NCBI GenBank assembly: GCA_026129385.1
Contig: JAHCIE010000086.1
Span: 1 to 10,649 of the forward strand
Reading direction: 5' to 3'
DNA from: Anaerolineae bacterium
GTDB lineage: Bacteria > Chloroflexota > Anaerolineae > Epilineales > JAHCIE01
Length of the DNA: 10,649 bases
This document shows, one piece after another, positions 1 to 5,162 of this stretch. The notes beneath the pieces are model-generated. The model was not told the DNA's origin. It saw only the letters and a program-made list of their open reading frames with translations, and made no database searches. Position 1 is the first letter of the stretch, and each line of letters starts with the position of its first letter. Both the position numbers and the translations under genes were made by a program.

Positions 1-281
1 TCCGTCAGGGCCGGGGCCTGGATATCACGAACGGCGAAGCTCAACTCCAGGCGCTCACCGCAGCGCGGGCAGGCGACGACACTGGCGACGGTCGCGCCGA
101 AGAGCCACTCGCGTAGCGTCAGCAGCCGCCGGTCGCGCTCGCCGATGGGCAGACCCACTGCGCCGTCCCAGCCCAGGTCGGGCGAGGCAGCGGCCAAGAG
201 AGTCACGGCGCGGGCGGGCAGGCTCAACCCCTGCCCCGCCTCCCACACGTCCAGCAACTCGGCAGCCGTCAGGGAGCGCAT
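1..281 (-). CDS. Zinc-ribbon baseplate/assembly-type protein of a contractile tail locus (C-terminus beyond window)
   Basis: An open frame starts with ATG at 281-279, 3 bp after the tube gene stop, and runs off the left edge after 93 codons, so it is partial. The N-terminal half is helical (MRSLTAAELLDVWE at residues 1-14). A charged-plus-leucine segment follows (GERDRRLLTLREWLFG, 47-62), then a CPRCGERLEL knuckle at 71-80, half of a probable Cys4 zinc ribbon whose partner cysteines would lie outside the window. Short proteins of this build follow the tube gene in many eCIS and phage-tail-like clusters, where they are compared with T4-type baseplate or baseplate-chaperone proteins; that role is a family-level inference. 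No strong Shine-Dalgarno is visible, so translation is probably coupled to the tube gene. That the gene is real is fairly secure; its exact function is not. Confidence 0.65.
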   Translation of the reverse strand, partial: MRSLTAAELLDVWEAGQGLSLPARAVTLLAAASPDLGWDGAVGLPIGERDRRLLTLREWLFGATVASVVACPRCGERLELSFAVRDIQAPALT

Positions 282-284
282 GGC

Positions 285-809
285 TTACTGCGGCTCAGTG
301 AAGGTCTCTTCGGTGGGTTCGGCCACCTCGTAGTCGCGCTCCCAGCCCTCGTTCTCCAGCTTGATGTGCTGGATGGCGACGGCGTTGGCGTTGGCGTCCA
401 GGTCGGGCATGGCCTGGTACTCCGACACCCAGCAGCGATAGACCTTGTAGGCGATGACAAGCTGGCCCGCCTCGTTGTACAGCTCGATGGTGATGTCCTT
501 GCGGAAGTCCTTGAGGGATACCTCCGCCCCCAGGCCCGAGCCGAAGTTCCAGACCTTGTTGGCCCACTTCTCGAACTCGGTGTCGTGGGTGACGCCGCGT
601 TCCAGGGTAATGGCGTCGTACTTGGTGCGGCCGGGCGACTTGCGGCCGGTGGACGGGTCGCCGCCCTCGCGGTGCTCGACCACCTCGGTGGTGCGCTTGA
701 GGCTGCCGACCTTGCTGACGCCGGCGACGTAGCGGCCGTCCCACTTGACGCGGAACTTGAAGTTCTTGTAGGGGTCGAACCGCTGAGCGTTGACGGTGAA
801 CTGTGCCAT
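285..809 (-). CDS. Contractile-tail inner tube protein (T4 gp19-like family)
   Basis: A 174-residue protein beginning MAQFTVNAQRFDPYKNFKF. It matches the tail-tube family of contractile phages and injection systems (T4 gp19-like; Afp1/Afp5/Hcp fold) in length, in the NFKFRVKWDG opening strand, and in the central region where KVGSLKRTTEVVEHREGGDP is followed by TKYDAITLERGVTHDTEFEKW. In this family the subunits stack as hexameric rings inside the sheath and form the channel for cargo. The start is fixed by an AGAGGAG ribosome-binding site 7 nt upstream that overlaps the sheath stop codon. A longer reading of the frame to 1079 lies inside the sheath gene and is not used. It sits 13 bp after the sheath gene and 3 bp before the zinc-ribbon gene. 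Only one tube gene is visible; eCIS loci often carry two or three, so paralogues may lie to the left. Confidence 0.92.
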   Translation of the reverse strand: MAQFTVNAQRFDPYKNFKFRVKWDGRYVAGVSKVGSLKRTTEVVEHREGGDPSTGRKSPGRTKYDAITLERGVTHDTEFEKWANKVWNFGSGLGAEVSLKDFRKDITIELYNEAGQLVIAYKVYRCWVSEYQAMPDLDANANAVAIQHIKLENEGWERDYEVAEPTEETFTEPQ

Positions 810-816
810 GGACAGG

Positions 817-823
817 CTCCTCT
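817..823 (-). promoter_or_regulatory. Ribosome-binding site of the tube gene, overlapping the sheath stop
   Basis: Minus-strand AGAGGAG ends 7 nt before the tube ATG and shares a base with the sheath TGA at 825-823. This fixes the tube start and implies translational coupling of sheath and tube, as expected for two structural proteins needed in matched amounts. Confidence 0.75.
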
Positions 824-2514
824 CAGGTGGCGATCTGCCCCGCCATCTGCTGCAGCTGGATGATGACGAACTCGGCCGGCTTAAGGGGGGCGAAGCCGAC
901 GACGATGTTGACGACGCCGCGGTTGATGTCGTCCTGGGTCGTCGTCTCCTTGTCGCACTTGACGAAGTAGGCTTCGCGGGGCGTGCGGCCCTGGAAGGCG
1001 CCCTGGCGGAACAGACTCTGCATGAAGGCCCCGACGTTGAGGCGGATCTGCGCCCACAGCGGCTCGTCGTTGGGTTCAAAGACCACCCACTGCGTGCCGC
1101 GATACAGGCTCTCCTCCAGGTATAGGGCCAGGCGGCGCACGGGGACGTACTTCCACTCGGAGGCGAGGCGGTCGTCGCCCTGCAAGGTGCGCGACCCCCA
1201 CACGACGCGACCGGCGGCGGGCAGGGCGCGCAGGCAGTTGATGCCCAGCGGGTTCAGCTCGCCGTTCTCAGGGTCGGTCAGGGGCACGCTCAACTCCGGT
1301 ACGCCGACCAGGCTGGCGTCGAGGCCAGCGGGGGCCTTCCACACGCCGCGCGCCGTGTCGGTGCGGGCGAACACGCCGGCCACCGCGCCGCTAGGGGCGA
1401 AGTTGCCCTTCTGATCGTCGCGCAGGGGGTCGGGCTGACGCAGGCGCGGGAAGAATAGCGCGGCGTTCCTGCTATTAGTGGCGACACTCGCCACGCCCGC
1501 CTTGGCCGCGTCCTTGTCCGTCCACGCGCTCTTGGGATCGACGAGGAGCATGGCGCGGCGCAGCTCGCAATAGGCAGCGGCGGCGGCCACCACGGTGTCA
1601 TCCACGTCCGGCGGGTCGCCGGTATAGGGCGGGATGACCAGCAGGTTGAACAGGTCGGCCTTCTCCAGGGCGTACAGGCCCTGCTTCGCCCCGGCCTTGC
1701 CTGCCCCGATGAAGTCATCACTATTAAGCGAGCCACCATCCGACGCCGCAGCGCCGTTGAGGGCGGTAGTCAAGGCGGCGCGCTCAGCGGTTGCCGGGTC
1801 GGTGGGGTTGGCGCGTAGCTTGTCGGCCAGGTCCTTCTCGGCCTTGGAGACGGGATCAATGACGTCAGCGGCGAAGCTGGGCATCGCCGGCGGTGTACTG
1901 GGGAAGCTCCCTTTCCAGTGTAACAGCCTGGATTGAGCGGCCAGGACGCGGTCGACGCGGCGGGGCGTGCCAACCGGCGTGTCTTTCAAGGTCAGGTTGC
2001 GATACTGCTCGGTGCGACCACCCGGCGTGGTATCGACTACGGTGAGGTTAAACAGGTCGCCCTTAGTCAGGCCCATACTGGCGGCGACATCCGCCGATAC
2101 GTCGTTGTCCAGGCGGACGCGCAGCCGCTGCCCCCACGAGCCGGGGTAGGCGGCCTCGAAGGTCAGCCCGCCCACGGTGATGGCGGTCTTCGCTGGCGGC
2201 GGGGGAGCGCCACCGCCGCCACCGCCACCGTTGGCAGGCGGTGGATCCGGGTGGTACAGGCGGACGATGATAGCCTGACTGCCGCCGTTGAGGTAGAAGT
2301 CGCGCACGGCGTAGCCGAGCCAACTACCGGTCCACAGCCCACCGAAGACGCGCTCGAAGTCGGCGAAGCCATTGATGGTGGTCGGCTCGTCGGTCGGGCC
2401 GCGCAGGGTACGACCGACAAATGCGGTGATGGAGGTGGCGACGCCGGTAATGGTGCGCACGCCACTGGGAATCTCCTCGATGTAGACACCTGGGTAGGTT
2501 GGGGTCACCGGCAT
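823..2514 (-). CDS. Contractile tail sheath protein (phage tail sheath FI family)
   Basis: A 563-residue sheath subunit of a contractile phage-tail-like machine. The N-terminus PVTPTYPGVYIEEIPSGVR (residues 2-20), with TGVATSITAFVGRTLRGP next, is the classic sheath opening. The C-terminal domain (about 455-563) carries RRLALYLEESLYRGTQWVVF, NDEPLWAQIRLNVGAFMQSL and FAPLKPAEFVIIQLQQMAGQ, the conserved inner domain that contacts the tube and forms the inter-subunit handshake. Its character is closer to Afp/PVC-type eCIS sheaths than to T4 gp18 by recollection, not by alignment. The ATG follows AAGGAGAG with 6-nt spacing. Unusual are a Pro/Gly low-complexity linker at 91-107 (PPPANG, a run of glycines, then APPPPA) and a less conserved, probably surface-exposed middle (about 180-400). 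The gene lies 37 bp after the small hypothetical gene and 13 bp before the tube gene. The family call is very secure. Confidence 0.96.
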   Translation of the reverse strand: MPVTPTYPGVYIEEIPSGVRTITGVATSITAFVGRTLRGPTDEPTTINGFADFERVFGGLWTGSWLGYAVRDFYLNGGSQAIIVRLYHPDPPPANGGGGGGGAPPPPAKTAITVGGLTFEAAYPGSWGQRLRVRLDNDVSADVAASMGLTKGDLFNLTVVDTTPGGRTEQYRNLTLKDTPVGTPRRVDRVLAAQSRLLHWKGSFPSTPPAMPSFAADVIDPVSKAEKDLADKLRANPTDPATAERAALTTALNGAAASDGGSLNSDDFIGAGKAGAKQGLYALEKADLFNLLVIPPYTGDPPDVDDTVVAAAAAYCELRRAMLLVDPKSAWTDKDAAKAGVASVATNSRNAALFFPRLRQPDPLRDDQKGNFAPSGAVAGVFARTDTARGVWKAPAGLDASLVGVPELSVPLTDPENGELNPLGINCLRALPAAGRVVWGSRTLQGDDRLASEWKYVPVRRLALYLEESLYRGTQWVVFEPNDEPLWAQIRLNVGAFMQSLFRQGAFQGRTPREAYFVKCDKETTTQDDINRGVVNIVVGFAPLKPAEFVIIQLQQMAGQIAT

Positions 2515-2551
2515 GGGCCTCTCTCCTTGTCAGATGCGGGGGGCGGGCAGA

Positions 2552-2848
2552 TCAGCGTCGCGGCCACTGAGTCAGGCGGCGTAGTCGGTCGAACCAGGGG
2601 CGGTCGGGCGGCGTGTCACTTGGCGGCGTGGAACTGGCCTGGATGTAGGGGCCTAAGAAGGCCGGAACATCTTCCAGGCGTGTAAAGTAGCGGCGCTTGC
2701 CATCCTGGAGAGCCTCAATACTGCCGCGCCAGCCAGGCGATGCATCGTCGATCTCACGCGGCTCCTGCCAGATGCGGATGACAAAGACGAGGGTACGATC
2801 GCCAAGCAGGCTCACGGTGGGTGTGCCTTTCTCGTCGAGTCGACGCAC
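2552..2848 (-). CDS. Small conserved-looking hypothetical protein of the contractile-tail locus
   Basis: A 98-residue frame read from GTG at 2848. No named family is recognised. The core is RTLVFVIRIWQEPREID, then GWRGSIEALQDGKRRYFTRL and EDVPAFLGPYI: two short strands with a Trp-Arg-Gly turn and a closing helix, followed by a Pro-rich basic tail (PPSDTPPDRPWFDRLRRL). Small proteins with an RIW...WRG.I....G..RYF..L pattern are, to my recollection, common in Chloroflexota and some cyanobacteria, which would support a real gene; this is unverified. The start is uncertain. The 2848 GTG has no obvious ribosome-binding site, whereas an internal GTG at 2815 (codon 12) has AAAGG 10 nt upstream and would give an 87-residue product starting just before the conserved core. 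It sits 90 bp after the regulator and 37 bp before the sheath gene, on the same strand. Confidence 0.7.
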   Translation of the reverse strand: MRRLDEKGTPTVSLLGDRTLVFVIRIWQEPREIDDASPGWRGSIEALQDGKRRYFTRLEDVPAFLGPYIQASSTPPSDTPPDRPWFDRLRRLTQWPRR

Positions 2849-2938
2849 AGCGGAGCCGGACGCGCCCTGGGGATAGGCGCGCCGCGCAATATGGAGCTTA
2901 TTCTACGCCGGGGGTCTCACCGCCGCATCACACGCGTG
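2849..2938. other. 90-bp gap between the SARP gene and the small hypothetical gene
   Basis: Noncoding. On the minus strand it contains TAGAAT at 2907-2902, which could serve as a -10 box, but no convincing -35 partner was found. No terminator hairpin with a T-run is visible, so read-through from the regulator gene into the tail genes is possible. Confidence 0.35.
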
Positions 2939-3913
2939 TCACGATTGGGGTTTGGGCCTATGAGAGGGTCGCGAAGGGTCCGGGGCGGGCGTGGCGGGTC
3001 GATGTGGCGAGCCGGACGGCGAAAGGCGTTCAACCTCGTCTACCAGGCGGTTCAGCCGGTGCGTCAGTTCTGCCAGAATTTCTGACAGAAGCTGCACTTC
3101 GTCCCGCAACGCCTCCACCTGGCGCGCTGAGTCCTTGGGCGGGCCAGGTGGATCAGGCGGATCCGTCTGCGCCAGAAGGGGCAGCAGTTGCTGCGTTTCC
3201 GGCATCGGGTCGATCCCCAGTTCCTCCGCCAGGAGTCGGCGGCAAGCGTCATACTGCCGTAGCGCCAGAGTACGCTGACCCGCCGCCAGATGCAGGCGAA
3301 TGACAGCGCGATGAATATCCTCGCGCAGGGGATCGAGGTCCAGGATGCTGGCCCCACACGCCAGGGCGCGCGCGGGGTCGTTGTGATGCTGATAGTAGCG
3401 GAGGAGATAGTGCAGGGAGGACAGGTAGAGGGAACGCATACGCTCGCGCTCGCGGAGCGCCCAATCGTCGTAGAAGCCTTCGAGAAGGTCGCCGGTGTAC
3501 AGGCAGAGCGCGCCTTCTAGCGCGGCCACGTCCGCCGCGTTCGCCGCGTTAGGTGATTGGCGCATGACGCGACGCGCCTCGCTCTCAAAGGTCGCCACAT
3601 CCAGCCATACGCCCTGCCCGCGGTCGATGCCCACCTCCCCGGCCGGTGTTGTCACCAGCAGATTGTCGGCGTAGCCGCCATCGGCCAGGGCGCGGCGCAA
3701 TCGCCATAGGGTGGTGCTGAGGCAGCCGCGCGCGTGGCTGGCGTCTTGCTCGCCCCACAGCAGGTCGGCCAGCACCTCACGCGGGTGGGTGCGTGGCTGC
3801 AAGAGCAGATAGGCCAGCAATTCTTGCACCCGGCGCGTCAGGTGTAAATCGCCCTCCACGCTGTCGCGTTCCACGCGAACACCACCGAACAGATGAACCC
3901 GCAAGACGCTCAT
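2939..3913 (-). CDS. SARP/BTAD-family transcriptional regulator
   Basis: A 324-residue regulator. Residues 1-95 form an OmpR-type winged helix (SVLRVHLFGGVRVERD start; TRRVQELLAYLLLQPRTHPR helices; a recognition-helix region ARGCLSTTLWRLRRAL at 61-76). Residues about 104-245 form the bacterial transcriptional activator domain, a TPR-like bundle (WLDVATFESEAR; GALCLYTGDLLEGFYDDW at 134-151; LREDIHRAVIRLHLAAGQRT at 196-215; EELGIDPMPET at 230-240). This is the architecture of Streptomyces antibiotic regulators and of DnrI/AfsR-like proteins in Chloroflexota. After a Pro-rich hinge (251-259), residues 264-297 form a probable coiled coil (VEALRDEVQLLSEILAELTH, then RLNRLVDEVERL), ending in a Ser/Pro tail. 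No STAND ATPase domain is present. The ATG at 3913 follows AGAGGAG. Position upstream of and codirectional with the tail genes suggests it controls them; that is inference. Confidence 0.9.
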   Translation of the reverse strand: MSVLRVHLFGGVRVERDSVEGDLHLTRRVQELLAYLLLQPRTHPREVLADLLWGEQDASHARGCLSTTLWRLRRALADGGYADNLLVTTPAGEVGIDRGQGVWLDVATFESEARRVMRQSPNAANAADVAALEGALCLYTGDLLEGFYDDWALRERERMRSLYLSSLHYLLRYYQHHNDPARALACGASILDLDPLREDIHRAVIRLHLAAGQRTLALRQYDACRRLLAEELGIDPMPETQQLLPLLAQTDPPDPPGPPKDSARQVEALRDEVQLLSEILAELTHRLNRLVDEVERLSPSGSPHRPATPAPDPSRPSHRPKPQS

Positions 3914-3920
3914 GAGCCCG

Positions 3921-3927
3921 CTCCTCT
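3921..3927 (-). promoter_or_regulatory. Ribosome-binding site that fixes the SARP start
   Basis: Minus-strand AGAGGAG lies 7 nt before ATG 3913-3911, directly ahead of the MSVLRVHLFGG opening typical of the winged-helix domain. It argues against the 65-codon N-terminal extension that remains open to 4108. Confidence 0.75.
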
Positions 3928-4065
3928 TCGATCTACGAGGGGGCCGTCGCCCGTCGGATACGAGGGTATCCAGACCTGTCTTTGGGAACGCCGCTGGAAA
4001 GCAAGGTGGAATGGAAGGAGGATGGCAGGCACAGGACGACCCAGGAGTCGTCGCCTGAGGGAGGC

Positions 4066-4086
4066 GTACTGTACCCCTCACAGTAC
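4066..4086. repeat. Perfect 7-bp palindrome GTACTGT-N7-ACAGTAC (candidate operator)
   Basis: Arms at 4066-4072 and 4080-4086 with a 7-nt spacer. It lies 153 bp upstream of the SARP start and 170 bp upstream of the secreted-protein start. The half-sites TACTGT/ACAGTA equal those of the proteobacterial LexA box, but the spacer is 7 rather than 8, so a LexA assignment is not made. It could be a dimer-type operator or an RNA hairpin. Confidence 0.5.
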
Positions 4087-4243
4087 CAGCTTTCCGCTGC
4101 CAGCGCATCCCCCAGAAGTAGTATCTTCCGCGCCAGGTGGTAGCAAAATAGTGACCTCTGAAACTATCGCCTAGCCTGCGCGTGTCTACTAACGGAGCAG
4201 GAGAGTACGCTACGAGTTGTTAGCATGGAACGCTAGTGAGTAT

Positions 4244-4250
4244 GAGGAGG
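4244..4250 (+). promoter_or_regulatory. Ribosome-binding site that fixes the secreted-protein start
   Basis: GAGGAGG is 5 nt before ATG 4256 and 8 nt before ATG 4259. Either fits, and both place the start directly before the signal peptide, excluding the 13-codon extension to 4217. Confidence 0.75.
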
Positions 4251-4255
4251 CTAGT

Positions 4256-4900
4256 ATGATGTTCCGTCGTTTGTTGAGTATGGGCGTGGCGGCAATTGCG
4301 TTGCTGGCTCTCTCGGTAATGGGAGTCTCGGCTGCCAGCGGTCCGTCGGATATCGGGAAGGCTCTGCCTTTGACAATCGCGCCGACGCAAGGAACTTTGG
4401 CGCCCGGCGCGAGCGCGTGGTTCACGTTCGTCGTCCCCCAAGAGTACAGCGTCGATCAGATGAAGCACGACCAGCACGAGGGCGTGAACATTGCTGACCA
4501 GCAGATTTACCTCCAGTTCAGTGACGCATCAAACTCTGATGTGGCGCACAATACAGGCTTCCGCCTGTACGACCCGCAGCACGCGGGTTGGGTCATGAAC
4601 GGCGTGTTGCCGCCAGAGGCTCGCAACGCGGCGGGGGCGGTGATGCACGATAGCGAAGGCGACACCGTGTTGGAACAAGGCTGGTGGGCTATCGGCTCGC
4701 CGGAGTTTGACAACACCAGCCTCCAGGCCCGCGCGGACGATAACAAGATCGACAACTTTGTCAATCGCCCCAAGGTGTGGGATGGCGTGCTGCATGCGGC
4801 GGGTACGTACTATGTCCAGGTCTACAACGAGTCCGACTTCCCCATGTCCTACTCGCTGAGCATTGCCGGCCCCAATCTATCCCTGGCGGCCGTCTCCTAA
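4256..4900 (+). CDS. Secreted hypothetical protein with Sec signal peptide
   Basis: A 214-residue protein and the only plus-strand gene seen. The first 26 residues are a classical signal peptide: basic MMFRRLL, hydrophobic GVAAIALLALSVMG, then an Ala-rich cleavage site near VSA-AS. The mature part starts with an LTIAPTQGTLAPGASAWFTF region and ends with GTYYVQVYNESDFPMSYSLS. This resembles the edge strands of PPC-like/jelly-roll beta domains that assist exported enzymes, but no catalytic motif is visible. Two Trp-rich segments (QHAGWVMNGVLPPE; EQGWWAIGSPEF) suggest a ligand- or surface-binding face. The mature part has no cysteine and no lipobox, so free secretion or wall association is likelier than a lipoprotein. 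It is divergent from the injection-system regulator; any functional link is speculative, and a Sec signal argues against loading into an injection-system tube. It may be a lineage-specific protein. Confidence 0.82.
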   Translation: MMFRRLLSMGVAAIALLALSVMGVSAASGPSDIGKALPLTIAPTQGTLAPGASAWFTFVVPQEYSVDQMKHDQHEGVNIADQQIYLQFSDASNSDVAHNTGFRLYDPQHAGWVMNGVLPPEARNAAGAVMHDSEGDTVLEQGWWAIGSPEFDNTSLQARADDNKIDNFVNRPKVWDGVLHAAGTYYVQVYNESDFPMSYSLSIAGPNLSLAAVS

Positions 4901-4933
4901 CAGGGTTCGGACAACCGAATAGGTCACGCATGC

Positions 4934-4955
4934 GGCCTCTCAATGGCGAGAGGCC
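4934..4955 (+). terminator. Hairpin after the secreted-protein gene
   Basis: GGCCTCTC and GAGAGGCC form a perfect 8-bp stem with a 6-nt loop, 33 bp after the stop codon. It is followed by CTTGCCG rather than a T-run, so termination here would be weak or factor-dependent; it may equally protect the 3' end of the message. Confidence 0.5.
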
Positions 4956-5051
4956 CTTGCCGTCCTGAGCTGAGGGTTGGCGACCGACGGTCGACCACCA
5001 ACGACCGGCCGCAGCCATGACAGTGGGGGAGGTGTACCGCTTGGAGGGCAT

Positions 5052-5122
5052 TACAAAGGGCACAAAGTGACAGGACAAATCTGCCTCTTTGTGCCCCTCG
5101 TAATCTTTGTGACCTTTGCGCC
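5052..5122. repeat. 9-nt-periodic CTTTGTG repeat forming a 10-bp inverted repeat between convergent genes
   Basis: The right arm shows CTTTGTG at 5087 and 5105 and CTTTGCG at 5114, on a 9-nt grid with one decayed unit at 5096. The left arm shows the complement, TACAAAG at 5052 and CACAAAG at 5061, also 9 nt apart. The arms GGGCACAAAG (5058-5067) and CTTTGTGCCC (5087-5096) pair perfectly across 19 nt. On the minus strand the stem is followed by TTTGTAAT, so it can serve as a terminator for the aspartase gene ending at 5163. Confidence 0.6.
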
Positions 5123-5162
5123 TATGGGTCGAGAGTGTGGCTCCTATTGCCAGTGGTCGGGA

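Larger units (their letters stand above)
3914..4255. promoter_or_regulatory. Divergent intergenic region dense in inverted repeats
   Basis: 342 bp between the divergent SARP and secreted-protein genes, so it should hold both promoters. No convincing -35/-10 pair was found in either direction. It does carry several perfect inverted repeats: 3956-3971 (6-bp arms, GGATAC/GTATCC, 4-nt loop), 4035-4052 (6-bp arms, GACGAC/GTCGTC), 4053-4065 (4-bp arms), 4066-4086 (7-bp arms, GTACTGT/ACAGTAC) and 4087-4099 (4-bp arms). The last four abut with no spare base. If transcription toward the regulator starts beyond 4100, these would form consecutive hairpins in its leader; alternatively they are protein-binding sites. 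Confidence 0.5.

Noticed and set aside
810..1079. N-terminal extension of the tube frame into the sheath gene
   Set aside because: The ATG at 809 has a good ribosome-binding site and gives the standard tube length; the extension is Ser/Arg-rich shadow of the sheath gene.
1933..2685. 250-codon plus-strand frame opposite the sheath gene
   Set aside because: Antisense to a confidently identified sheath gene, with low-complexity Gly/Arg/Ala translation and no ribosome-binding site noted.
4066..4086. Calling the GTACTGT/ACAGTAC palindrome a LexA box
   Set aside because: Spacer is 7 rather than 8 nt and the host lineage probably uses a different motif; kept only as an unassigned operator candidate.
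3914..4108. N-terminal extension of the SARP frame by 65 codons
   Set aside because: The segment is Pro/Arg-rich and unlike the family, and the internal ATG at 3913 has a strong ribosome-binding site directly before the conserved winged-helix start.
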